A stretch of 64,000 bases of DNA, taken from assembly GCA_037974335.1 (NCBI GenBank), contig CM075733.1, forward strand, positions 39,893,959 through 39,957,958. Reading direction: 5' to 3'. The notes beneath the pieces are model-generated. The model was not told the DNA's origin and did not search any database. It saw only the letters and a list, made by a program, of their open reading frames with translations. Positions 10,122-20,717 of this stretch are shown one piece after another. The stretch's first letter is position 1. Each line of letters begins with the position of its first letter. Origin of the DNA: Prionace glauca (lineage: Eukaryota; Chordata; Chondrichthyes; Carcharhiniformes; Carcharhinidae). Position numbers and translations under genes: made by a program.

Positions 10122-10141
10122 CACACACACACACACACACC
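10122..10141. repeat. (CA)n microsatellite
   Basis: About nine CA units directly next to a P1 palindromic repeat arm. A second CA/TA-type tract lies at about 9763-9800, just inside TTF2 intron 1. Confidence 0.9.
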
Positions 10142-10271
10142 TGATGAAGGAGTAGTGAGTGCACTGAAAGCTAATGATTTTAGCTACCAAATTAACTGAT
10201 GGACTTTAACCCTGGTGCTGTGAGAGTTCTCACTGTATTTACCCCAGTCCAGCGCCGGTATCTCCACATCA
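10139..10271 (+). repeat. Palindromic repeat P1, half copy with tail
   Basis: Carries the P1 right arm (CCTGATGAAGGAGTAGTG, GGACTTTAACCCTGGTG) and the P1 unique tail (CCCCAGTCCAGCGCCGGTAT, CTCCACATCA). The left arm is missing. Confidence 0.75.
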
Positions 10272-10336
10272 GAGAAAGACAGAACTCAGTGATCGCTCGG
10301 AGAGAGAGAAATTGGACTCTGGTCATCAGAACTAGA

Positions 10337-10449
10337 TGTAGAGATGCTGTATTGAACTGGAGTAAAAACAGAAAGAAGTCTCACAACACCAGCTTAAAGT
10401 CCACAAATAAACCTGTTGGATTTTAAGCTGGTGTTGTGAGACTTCTTTC
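10337..10449 (-). repeat. Palindromic repeat P1, short copy with 13-bp TSD
   Basis: A compact hairpin with arms AAAGAAGTCTCACAACACC and its reverse, plus an asymmetric tail (ACTCCAGTTCAATACAGC on minus). It is flanked by exact 13-bp direct repeats CATCAGAACTAGA at 10324-10336 and 10450-10462. Confidence 0.85.
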
Positions 10450-10564
10450 CATCAGAACTAGAAACATCCTTCTGGCTAAGAACAAGCGTGAGCTCAGGTG
10501 TAATGCCTGTTTTTGTCCAGCTTGGATCTTTGCATTTGATTTATTATTGCCACACCAGTTAGTA

Positions 10565-10854
10565 GGGTGGCACGGTGGTTAGCACTGCTGACTCACTGCA
10601 CCCAGGACCTGGATTCAGTTCCTGGCTTGGGTTGCTGTCTGTGTGGAGTTTGCACATTCTCCCCGTGTTTCCTCTGGGTGCTCTGGTTTCCTCCCACAAT
10701 CCAAAGGGTTGTGCAGGTTAGGTGGATTGGCCATCAGGGGCAAGCTAGGGTAAATGTGAGGGGCTATGGGGCTAGTGCCTGGGTGGGATTGTGGTTGGTG
10801 CAGTGTCAATGGGCTGAATGGCCTTCTGCTGCACTGTAGGGTTTCTATGATTCT
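10565..10854 (+). repeat. tRNA-headed SINE, CR1-type tail
   Basis: Head GGGTGGCACGGTGGTTAGCA, body CCCGTGTTTCCTCTGGGTGC, tail GGGCTGAATGGCCTTC and GGGTTTCTATGATTCT. Confidence 0.88.
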
Positions 10855-11718
10855 CACATACAGGGAAAAGTATTGTTTCATGCACTATATGGAGAAAGTA
10901 TAGCGTGCATAGAAAAGAAGAGAGGGTGCAGAATGTTGTGTTATTGTCAGCTAACGTGTAGAGAAAGATCAACTGAATGATGCATTCAAAAGTCTGACAG
11001 CAGCAGAGAAGAAGTTGTTCTTGAGTCGGTTTGTACGTGTCCTCAGACCTTTGTATCTTTTTCCTGACAAAAGAAGATGGGAGAGAGAATGTCCAGGCTG
11101 CATGGGGTTCTTAATTATGCTGGCTGCTTTTCTGAAGCAGTGGGAAGAGTAGACAGTGTCAGTGGATGTGAGGCAGTTTTATGTGATTGACTGGGTTTTG
11201 TCCACAACCCTTTGCAGTTTCTTGTAGTTTTGGTCAGAGCAAGAGCCATACCAAGCTGTGATGCAACCAGAAAGAATGCTTTCTGTGGTGCATCTCTAAA
11301 AACTGGTGAGCATCGTAGCAGACATGCTGAATTTCCTTGAGAAGGTGTTGATGGATTTTATTAAATATAGCATTAGCGTGGAGGGACCAGGACAGGTTGT
11401 TGGTGATCTGGACACATGGAAACTTGAAGCTCTCGACTATTTCCATTTCATCCCCATTGGTGTAGACAGGGAGATATCCTCCACCAAGCTTCCTGAAGTT
11501 AATGACAATCTCCTTCGTTTTACTGATATTGAGGGAGAGATTATCGTCATCACAACATTTCACCAGATTCTCTATCTTTTTCTTGTACTCCGTCTTGCCG
11601 TTGTTTGGGTTCTGACGCGTACGGTAGTGTCATCAGCAAACTTGAAAATGGAGGGAAATTTGGCCACACAATTATAAGTGTATTAGGAGTATAGTAAGGG
11701 GCTGAGGACACAGTCATT
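10855..11718 (-). repeat. L2-like LINE, 3' part
   Basis: Minus translation gives DDDNLSLNISKTKEIVINFR, KLGGGYLPVYTNGDEMEIVE, ITNNLSW, the reverse-transcriptase C-terminal region of an L2/jockey-type LINE. Its 3' end (CAGAATGTTGTG reversed) is the family seen at 2080 and 55590. Frames are broken. Confidence 0.85.
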
Positions 11719-11901
11719 GATTGATTGACTTGTATTTATTAACTGTATTTTCAAGTTAAATGACTGAGAATGAGTTCTATCGTATATCATAGCCATGAGA
11801 CAGAAACCAATTTTCCTGGATTATCAATAAGTATCTTGGGCTATTGTAGCTCCCCCTTTACCTCTTTACTTTACAAATTTCTTGTGTACATCATCTCCAA
11901 C

Positions 11902-12215
11902 AAGAAAGAATTTATATAGCATCTGTTGTGACCTCCAACCATCTCAAGGTGTTTTATAATTGCAACAGTGACTATACTTTGTTAATGTACTAAATGCAAT
12001 TTGCACACGAATCTCCCATAAACAACGTGATAAACAGCAGATAAATAGTGACTAGATTACATCTCACCCAAATGGCAGCTCCTCCAGCATTGCAGCACTT
12101 CCACCCCATGCTGAATTAATGTCAGCTATGGTTTTTGTATTCATCCTAGATGGATCCTCAACTTTCTGACTGAAAGACAAGAGTTTTACCAACTGAGCTA
12201 TGGCAGACAGAACAA
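11902..12215 (+). repeat. Interspersed repeat X, second copy
   Basis: AATTTATATAGCATCTGTTG, GTGTTTTATAATTGCAAC, and the tRNA-like end TTTTACCAACTGAGCTATGG. Compare 5855-6195. Confidence 0.6.
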
Positions 12216-13007
12216 ATGTATTGAAATGTGAATATTTTCATTGGTCTTACATTAACAGATGGTAATCATATTGGTGTCATCACAAGAAGCAATCTGAAAT
12301 AAAGTCACCTCATTTGCAGGCCTCCTGCGATATCACATCAATCTGAATTCTCACACTTTATACCAAACCATACTCCCCTTGGATTTCAATTTTTCATTTC
12401 TTTGACCAAAATAAAATTTGGTATCCAATTATTTTCAATTTTGTTTAACCCTTTTTGGGTTTGATTTAAATAGGAACATGTTCCACACATGCTAATGTGA
12501 CGTAATTAATGGAGATCAGTTGTTCTTAGTTTTTACTGTTCTAATCTAAAATTCCATCTGTCTAATCATTTCTGTAAACCATCCCTTTATAAAATGTTCA
12601 TTGTCTTATCACGTTCCCACAATTTCTTTGTGTCACTTCACCTGATTTATTGCCAAGTTGCATTTAGTGAAACCATGCCATTTTTTTCAGCAGCACAGGA
12701 TAAAATTGTAACTTACTATCACATAAAACAAAGGCAAAGTTGCAAAAGGAAGACTTAAAGAGGAAAATGTCCAAATTGCAAGTCATTATCCATCCATTAT
12801 TTGATCCTTTTCTTTGTCTCCGGCACTACGCTGATTCAACTTTATCTATTTTTTGTTTTGTTAACAAGGAATATGTTCCTTTATTCTTTAACATGAGTCT
12901 GCAGTCCAGCTAATTACAACAATTGTTGAATCCTAAATTATTCACTTTCATTTTTTTCCCAGAAATGTTAAAGTTCCAGGCGCATCATAACGTCAGAGAA
13001 ATGTCAG
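12216..13007. other. Intergenic, nothing recognised
   Basis: AT-rich, no repeat family, ORF or RNA recognised. It lies between TTF2 and IGSF3. Confidence 0.5.
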
Positions 13008-13342
13008 TTTCAAGTTTATCTATTAGTGTCACAAATAGGCTTGCGTTCACACTGCAATGAAATTACTATGAAAATCCACTAGTCGCCACACTCCAGTGCC
13101 TGTTCAGATACACTGAGGGAGAATTTAGCATGGCCAATGCACCCAACCAGTATGTCTCTTGGACTTTGGAAGGAAACTGGAGCACCCGGAGGTAACCCAC
13201 GCAGACACAGGGAGAACATGCAGACTCTGTACAACATCCCAAGCCGGGAATTTAACTCAGGTCCCTGGCGCTCTGAGGCAGCAGTGTTAACCACTGCTTA
13301 GCATTGTACAGCTTCACTAACCACTATGCCACCGTGCCACTT
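13008..13342 (-). repeat. tRNA-headed SINE, second tail type
   Basis: Reverse-oriented copy. The tail comes first (TCTATTAGTGTCACAAATAG), then the body (GGAGCACCCGGAGGTAACCC) and the head (GCAGCAGTGTTAACCACTGC). It belongs to the subfamily ending in AATAAACTTTAAA rather than GATTCTATGA. Confidence 0.88.
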
Positions 13343-14340
13343 CCTGCAGACAAGCTGCTTGGTAGTGAGTAAGGAAAGTATTTCTTTGAGCAGTAAGGAA
13401 TGTCATTTTAATTTCAAATGCAAGTTAGAAATTATCAGCAAGTAAAGACATTATGAACTGAAAGGGGGAAACACTTTTTAATGATCAGTGGCCCCGAAAG
13501 GATTTAATGCCAACAATTTGCTTGACTATATCAGTTTTTGGGGGAACATGGAAATGTTTTGAAGATGTATGTTCATTATTGGTCATGGCTTCAAAAATAT
13601 TAGGTCAGTTGTTTTAAAGACAATTCCCCCATTACCATCATAATCAGGGATAGTTTGATATTACAGTCTCACTGAGTACTTCTTTTAACCATTTTAAATT
13701 TTATCCATTCTATTTGTTCATTCCATCAAGTCTGACACTTGCAGATGCTATGGAAATTTATTTTTGTTCTATTCCTAACAATGTACATTTCTTTCCTATC
13801 CTTGATGCACAAATCAGCCTCCACTATCACTATCCATTACTTTGAACCCTTCACTTTGAAGGCATCTATTCCACAAGAACAGTTGCAGTAGGCAGTACAA
13901 TGGCATTGCTTCAAACTGCTACTTAAAAGAAACTAATAGAGCAAATAGAATAAGAGATTAATGACTTGCTCACTTTGAGAAATCCTTTGGGGTTTGGGGA
14001 GCAGTCAGCCAGCACAATAGCACTTCCAGATGAGCTGCTAAGTGAATTAAGGCAGTACTTTGAAAAAGGTCAAACTGTGACTTTGTAATTCTTCAAAGAT
14101 ATCTTCACCTTTTGCAAGAAAAATCTCTTGTGCACTTTAGGTGCTATAATGAATATTAGAGTCAGAATTACTCCACACCACCTATCTTTGCAAAAGGTAT
14201 AAAGTCAAAACATCTTGCATAAAAGTACAAAGGTTTTTCTCAAATCTCAGTTTTGAGGACACAAATGTAATTGTAAATTAAGATTTTTAACAACTTTCAA
14301 CTCTAGTTCTGCAAATTTAGACTCCATAGCACCACTTAAA
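13343..14340. other. Intergenic, nothing recognised
   Basis: AT-rich, no gene or family recognised. Confidence 0.5.
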
Positions 14341-15590
14341 GACACAGAGTCATACAACGCAGAAAAGGCCCTTTCAACCATCGAGTCTGCACCAACAATA
14401 ACACCACTAAAGTCACACTCATCTCATTTTCCAGCACTTGTCCCATATCCTTGAATGTTATGACATGTCAAGTGCTCATCCAAATACCTTTTAAAGGTTG
14501 TAAGGTTTCCAGCATCCACTACCTTACCAGGCAGGGCATTCCAGGTTCCCATCACCCTCTGAGTGATTATTTTTTCTTGCAAATCCCCACTGAATCTCCT
14601 GCCCCTTATCCTAAAACTATGCACCCTCATGATTGATCCCTCAACCAAGGGGAACAGTTCTTCCTAATCACCTTGTCCATATTCTTCATAATCTTATAAG
14701 CCTCAATCATGTCCCCCTCAGCCTTCTCTGCTCTAGAGAAAACGATTCAAGCCTATCAACTGTCTCATAAGAGCTCAAATGCTCCATCCCATGCAACATC
14801 CTGGCGAAACTCTACATCCACTCTAGTACAATCACATCCTTCCTATAGTGAAGTGACCAGAACATCACACAGCACTCCAGCTGTGAACTAACCAAGGATC
14901 TGTACAACTCCAACATATCCTCCTTGCTTTTATACTCTATGCTATGACTGATAAAAGCACGTGTCCCATATGCTTTTTTACCTATCCTATTCACCTTCTC
15001 TGTCGCCTTCAGGGTCTGTGAATAAATGTACCCTAATGTCCATCTGTTCCTCTGAGCTTTCTAGTGCCCTGCCATTCCTTAAATACTCCCTTGTCTTGTT
15101 GGTTGCACAATGGTTAGCACTGCTGCCTTAGAGAGCCAGGAACCCAGGTTTGATTCTGGTTTCGGGTCATTGACTGTGCAGAGTCTGCACGTTCTCCCCG
15201 CATCTGCATGGGTTTCCTCTGAGTGTTCTGGTTTCCTCCCGCAGTCCGAAAGACATGCTGGTTAGGCGCATTGGCTGAGTTTAATTCTCCCTCAGTGTGC
15301 CCAAACAGGTGCTGGAGTGTGGCAACGAGGGGATTTTCACAGTAACTTCACTGCAGTGTTAATGTAAGTCTACTTGTGGCACTATTAAATAAACTTTAAA
15401 CTTAAACTCTTCCAAAGTGCATCATTTTACACTTACCAGGATTAACTATTGCATGTCACTGCTCTGCCCATCTGACCAACCCATCTATGTCTCTTTGTAA
15501 CCTATGACCTTCTTCACTATTAACCACCCTACCAATCTTGATGTTATATGCAAACTTACTTATGATTCTCCCTACTTTATCATATATATC
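14341..15590 (-). repeat. CR1-type LINE 3' region, split by a SINE
   Basis: Minus translation includes MRVHSFRIRGRRFSGDLQEK, TFKRYLDEH and YKSKEDMLELYRSLVSSQLE. The LINE is interrupted by a plus-strand SINE at 15102-15408 and resumes at 15409 (TGCATCATTTTACACTTACC). Multiple stops mark it as old. Confidence 0.75.
15102..15408 (+). repeat. tRNA-headed SINE, second tail type
   Basis: Full-length-looking: GTTGCACAATGGTTAGCACT head, GGTTTGATTCTGG B-box-like, body GTTTCCTCTGAGTGTTCTGG, tail TTAATGTAAGTCTACTTGTG and AATAAACTTTAAACTT. It is nested in a LINE. Confidence 0.9.
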
Positions 15591-16270
15591 ATTTATATAT
15601 AACACATACTAATTAAAAACTTATCTATCTTCTCCTGAAGATTGTTTAGTGTTCTAGTGTTCACTGCACTCTGGGGTAGAGAATTGCACAGATTTGTAAC
15701 ACTGAGTGAATTCCTCCCCATTTCTGTTTTAAATCTTCTCCCCCTTAGCCTTAAGCAATGGCTCTCATTTTAGAATGTCCAACAAGGGAAACATCCACTC
15801 ACTGAGTCAGTCCTCTGTAACACCTTATAAACCTCAATTAGCTGTCCTCTCATTCTTCTAAATTTCAGTGTGTATAAGCCAAAATTGCTCAATCTTTCAT
15901 CTTAAGATATGTCCTTCATCTATGGTATCAATCTAGTGAAACTTCTCTGAACCATCTCTAATGCGTTTATGTCCTTCTTCAAGTAAGCGGACCAAAACTG
16001 TGCTCAGTACTCCAGATGTGGTCTCACCAATGCTCTCTACAGTTGGAACAGCACTTGCCTATTTTTATACTCTATTCCATTGGCAATGAATGCCTAAATT
16101 CCATTTGCCTTCCTTATTACCTGCTGTACCTGCACAATAACTTTCTGTGATTCATGCACAAGAACGCCCAGATCCCTCTGTGCCAAAGCATTTTGAAATT
16201 TATCTCCAATTAGATAATAAGTTTGCCTTTTTATTTCTTCAACCAAAACGGATAACCTCACGCTGAATGT
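15591..16270 (-). repeat. CR1-type LINE fragment
   Basis: Minus translation includes QRDLGVLVHESQKVIVQVQQ and VIRKANGI. Upstream text (AGTACTCCAGATGTGGTCTC, TGTCCTCTCATTCTTCTAAA) is the reversed CR1 C-terminal coding region. More diverged than the CR1 copies at 29, 43 and 58 kb. Confidence 0.85.
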
Positions 16271-17640
16271 TCTCAGCAATGCTGGATGCAGTAACTTCAG
16301 TCACTGCTGGTCTTAGAAGAAAGAGCACCACTACCTCCAAAGAACTCAGGTGATACGGGCATGCCTGTGCCCCACCACCAGTTCTCTGTCGTAATGAGTG
16401 ACCTTGTCAGTGAGTGTCTAGCAGTGTGGGTGATTTGTCTACATTGCCAAATAACTGGAGATATGTGGAAGCTGGGAGAGGTGGATGTGTGGCTGGCAGC
16501 ATTGGTAACAATGGAAGGGTGAGGGACATCTAAACACACAACATGAGTTTTGGATGCTGATGGGTGAGCAATGGATTAGACAGTGTGAGATCTTGGTGAA
16601 TGATGCATTCACTGATGGGCCATGTGAGATCTTTGAACTTTTCCAGCACAGTATTCAGATCCTGGAGGCTAAACTCTGGGAATTGACTGTCTCCCATTCC
16701 TTTCATTCTGCATGCCTTGAGGGATTCTTGGTATCATGTGGAAACAACACCTCTCTATTTCTTTGAATTCCTGGATTAAATCCTCCAGTGTTGCATCAGA
16801 GAACCCGGGAATTCTCTCTCTCTCTCTGACCTATTTCTCCATTTGAAATCCCCTTCTTCCATCAAACACTTATTGATCCAGCGTCATAGCTGCTGTGACC
16901 TGACTGTGCCTTCAGGCTAGCTGTGTGTTGTGCTTTTCATGTTTAATTCTGAGACTCCTCCTGCAACCCCTCTCCGTTTGCACTGAGCTACATGGCACAG
17001 TCATTGAAATGAACAGCAGCACACTGCTTACATTCCTCAACTTGATCAAGTGCCAGCTTAATTGAATTCATTTACTCAGATACCTTAATTAGCCTCAATC
17101 ATTCAAGCCTGATTTTTCTGCATTCAATTTAAAATATTGTTTCTTTCTTACATCTTAATTCACGCAAATGTGCCAAATTCTAGATATTAATTCCAAGGTG
17201 AGTTCATTCACACAATTTACATTAGCAGTTTTCTAAAGTATTTGTGGGTAACAATGCAGTATCCATAATTTGATCTTTTGATCAGATATACGGTCGGTAA
17301 ATTTCAAACCCCAAAATCTCCCCAGAAGAACTCGATATCGTAAAAATATTGATTTAGATGTAAAAAAAAATTAACAAATGCAAAATAGCACAGGCTCATA
17401 GAAGATACAATGAGCAAAATGTTTATGTTGCTCCTAATGACACTGACAAAAATTACAGAAGTTTAAACCGCTCTTCATTCTGTGAGGTACTGCACCATGA
17501 AGCAGCAGAAAGCGCACATATTTAAAGAGACAGTGCATGAAACACCAAAGAAAATCTATTATTCTTTTACTTCAATCCTATTTTCACACAACAAAATTAA
17601 GTGCTTCAGTTTTCAATTTATTTATCTTCCGTGGGCTGGA
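16271..17640. other. Intergenic, nothing recognised
   Basis: Apart from a short CT run near 16815, no repeat family or gene was recognised. ORFs of 60-90 codons look random. Confidence 0.45.
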
Positions 17641-17765
17641 TTCTCCGGCTGCATGCCAGCGGGATTCTCAGGTCCCATTGCAGTGAACGGGGGTTTGGCT
17701 GAGCGCCAAATTCTCCTGTCTCTCTCTGGCAGCAATGGCAGGGCCTGAATGGCTGGAGAATTCTG
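17641..17765. repeat. Short GGATTCTCC-type repeat
   Basis: GGCTGGATTCTCCGGCTGC near one end and GGCTGGAGAATTCTGACC near the other form inverted ends. Related text occurs at 20787-20902, 21340-21475, about 33470-33540 and 51230-51510. Probably a small fold-back or MITE-like repeat; class uncertain. Confidence 0.5.
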
Positions 17766-17787
17766 ACCTATGCTTACTCTTTGTACA

Positions 17788-18047
17788 GTAAAAAGTCTGA
17801 CAACACCAGGTTTTAGTCCAACCTATTTATTTGATAATATACTCACAAGCTTTCGAGGGGACTGCCTCTTCGTCAGATGAATGGAGAGTTCTGGCCTCAG
17901 ACAACTCTCCATTCACCTGACGAAGAGGCAGTCCTCTTGAAAGCTTGTGAGTATATTATCAAATAAATAGGTTGGACTAAAACCTGGTGTTGTCAGACTT
18001 TTTACTGTGTTTACGCCAGTCCAACGCCAGCATACCCATATCATGAC
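17788..18047 (+). repeat. Palindromic repeat P1, near-perfect hairpin with TSD
   Basis: Arms of about 105 bp (17788-17892 and 17905-18008) differ at about 3 positions and enclose a loop of about 12 bp. The left arm starts GTAAAAAGTCTGACAACACC. The right arm is followed by a unique tail (TTTACGCCAGTCCAACGCCA, ATATCATGAC). The element is bounded by exact 13-bp repeats TACTCTTTGTACA at 17775-17787 and 18048-18060. Confidence 0.92.
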
Positions 18048-18184
18048 TACTCTTTGTACATCCAGTACTTAATTTTTACTTGACTGCTTAACAACATTGT
18101 GAAAGGGCAAATATAAATCCCTGAACCTCCTGCATGTTTTACTTTCCTTTTTGTTGAACAAAGGAAGGTATGTTCCAGAGAGGC

Positions 18185-18556
18185 AGTGACATAACGTATT
18201 GCCACTGGCTTAATAATCCAGAGACTTGGTAAAACTCTGGGGACCTGAGTTTGAATTCCAACATACAGATGGTGAAATTTAAATTCAATAAAAATATGGA
18301 ATTAAGAATTTTGTGATGACCATGAAACCATTGTCGATTGTCATAAAAACCCATCTGATTCACTGTTTTTTAGGGAAGGAAATCTGCCATCCTTATTCGG
18401 TCCGGCCTACATGTGACTCCAGAGGCATAGCAATGTGATTGACATTATGTGACTCTAAAGTGGCCTAGCAGATCACTCAGTTCAAGGGCAATTAGAGATT
18501 GGCAACAAATGCTGGCCCAGCCAGTGATGCCCACATCCCCTGAACAAATAATATTT
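18185..18556 (+). repeat. SINE, second tRNA-derived family
   Basis: TTAATAATCCAGAGACTTGG, GGGGACCTGAGTTTGAATTC (B-box-like), AGGGAAGGAAATCTGCCATC, TGGCCTAGCAGATCACTCAG, ending TGCTGGCCCAGCCAGTGATG. A diverged partner is at 63590-63882. Confidence 0.75.
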
Positions 18557-19676
18557 TTTAAAATGTAATTGCATTGAATAGAGAAGGAAGCAGACACTGA
18601 GAAATTCATTGAAAGTCCCAGTAAGTTCTCAACTGCTGAATCATTTGTACTACAGGTCTCACTCCTGCAAATCCTCTATTCATAGTGTTCCCTTTCACTC
18701 CCAGATTTAGGGGTGTCTCTGTTTGGGGTCACTCAAAAAACTCTTCTCCCATAAGTCTGTTACCAAGATGATGTCCACCATAATGTCCCATGTGGTACCG
18801 GGCTACATGTGCCTCTCATTTTTCCATTGTTCAAATATCTGAGAGGAACATCTTGGATCATTTGTACCACCTTTTGGGTCTTACCACCTTTGTGCCGGGG
18901 AGTCCCCAATTCAATGTTCATGCTACTACTAAACTTAGCTCCTGCCTGGCTTGTCAGTCTTTAGATGAATCCTTTAAACATTAAAGATATTCATAAATCT
19001 GGAGATAGCAATGTGTTTAATAAAACACTTTATTTATGATTGATACAACATTAACCTTAACCTAAGCAGCCACAGATTAGCCCTGTGACCCAAACAAACT
19101 GTCAATTTAATGGGGACCTGTAAAAGTGTCTTCTTCACACCACCAAGTGTGAAAAGCAACTATAGCTTCTTTATTTCAAAATAAATAAAAACGTGAGGTT
19201 TCTTTATACCATTTTCTTTTATGGTTCTCTTCCTGCTGAAAGTAACCAATATTTTATGACCACTCTGTTTGTTGAATTGATTGCTAAACAGAGATGAGAG
19301 TCTCTGCGGCTTTCCATACAGTACCATTACTTCCGATCCTCAAGCTATAGCTTTGTTGGAAACAACCTTTGATGCTGTTATCCTGCTGTGATGAAAAGAC
19401 TGTATTCCAAAAGCTTTCATCTTTCAAACTTGATATTTCTTTAAACTCTATATTTCTCCACCTGCTTTATTTATATGTGCCTGCCTTTATAGTACATTAC
19501 AGCATCTTTACTGCTGAAATTGATCCTTCAATAATGTTATCAGTATCAGTGAAGGGAAAGGAAGGCTTTTTGAGAACACCATTCATCCCAATTCTGTCTG
19601 CATTTTATTTCTATCACAAATGAAACAGCAAAGTAAAAACATATCAACGTTCTGACAATTGCTACCTAGAAAAGAG
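18557..19676. other. Intergenic, nothing recognised
   Basis: AT-rich, no gene, RNA or repeat family recognised. Confidence 0.45.
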
Positions 19677-19957
19677 AAGAACTTAATAGAGCTGATGGAG
19701 CAGAGAGGATGTTTCCACTCACAGGTAATCCAAAGCTAGGGGTCATAAGTGTAAGGTAGCCATTAATGAATCAAACAAATAATTGAAGAAGAAACTTGCT
19801 TGTGCATAGAGTGGGCAGAATTTAAAAGACTGGAGTGGTTGAGGTGAGCATGCTAACAGGATTAGATGAAGTCAGGATGGGAGGACACTCATATGGAGAC
19901 TAAAGGCCATCATAGACCAGATGGGCTGAATGGCCTGTTCCTGTGCTGTGACACAAC
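19677..19957 (+). repeat. LINE 3' end fragment
   Basis: Ends AGATGGGCTGAATGGCCTGT then TCCTGTGCTGTGA, the common CR1/L2-type tail. The upstream part is decayed coding sequence. Confidence 0.65.
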
Positions 19958-20370
19958 TAACAACTCTCAAAATATCAAATATACTGGAGAATTGGCCATC
20001 ACAAAGTAAAGAAAACAAAAATTGGCAAGTCCTGGAAAAATTAAAGAGGACCACTGAACGACTGAGATACACAACATATCAATCAGCACATTTCAGAGTC
20101 CTATGGTAAGAAATGTATACAAATAAATGTGAGCCATAAATCAGTCCCTTTATGTTCTATTAACATCTTATAGGTTTCTTAAACTAGAATTAAAAGAATC
20201 ACTAATACAACAGCTGAGGGGCAAATTTCCTTGGCGGTTTTCCCAATTGAAAGTAGTAATTTCGGTGGAAGGTGTTTAGAAATTCCTGAAAATTGACAAA
20301 ATTATGGTGGTGAACCAAGAGAACTCCCTCGACCTAACAAGCACGTGTCTCAAATGTTTGAAGAGTAAGA

Positions 20371-20705
20371 ATAGAATCCCGGTGTCACAGCTAAGCGGCA
20401 TCTCGGCCTTTTGGCTAAGATCAAGTGTAGTATTGACATGCTGCACTTGGTTGAAGTCATTAGGTTACATTTCAGCTTCATTTGAAGCAATTTTTTAAAG
20501 CAGCATCTTGGCCTTTTGGCTAAGATGCAAATTAGATCAAGCCTTGGAGGAGGATCTACACCTACTCCAAACAACTTGGATCATGTAGATCAAGCCCAAG
20601 ACAGGAGGTGAGAGCCCTGTCTTGTCAGCTTGGATCGGGAATGTCGGGACTCTGAATTGTCTTTAATTTGACTTGATTGGATTGGAATAAAGTAAACAAA
20701 AAAAA
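20371..20705 (+). repeat. U2 snRNA-headed SINE, copy 2 (dimeric head)
   Basis: First U2 unit TCTCGGCCTTTTGGCTAAGA then TCAAGTGTAGTAT at 20401. Second unit CATCTTGGCCTTTTGGCTAA then GATGCAAATTAGATCAAGCC. The body matches copy 1 (CTGTCTTGTCAGCTTGGATC) and ends in a poly-A. Flanking 17-bp repeats at 20354-20370 and 20706-20722 (ATGTTTGAAGAGTAAGA, 2 mismatches) mark retroposition. Some 30 bp precede the first U2 unit, unlike copy 1. Confidence 0.87.
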
Positions 20706-20717
20706 ATGTTCAAAGAG

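Larger units (their letters stand above)
9400..10125 (-). promoter_or_regulatory. CpG-rich promoter of TTF2
   Basis: CpGs are dense here and sparse in the flanks. The region surrounds the TTF2 start codon at 9858. Upstream on the minus strand are an inverted CCAAT box (CCAAT on plus at 9927-9931) and the palindrome TCACGTGA at 9910-9917, an E-box of the USF/MITF-TFE type. Further CACGTG (about 9611) and ATTGG sites lie just inside the first intron. No TATA box stands out. The transcription start is inferred to be between about 9.87 and 10.05 kb. Confidence 0.75.

Noticed and set aside
20401-20440. U2 snRNA gene
   Set aside because: Match ends after about 30 nt, no branch-site region or Sm site, and the unit is embedded in a repeated SINE.
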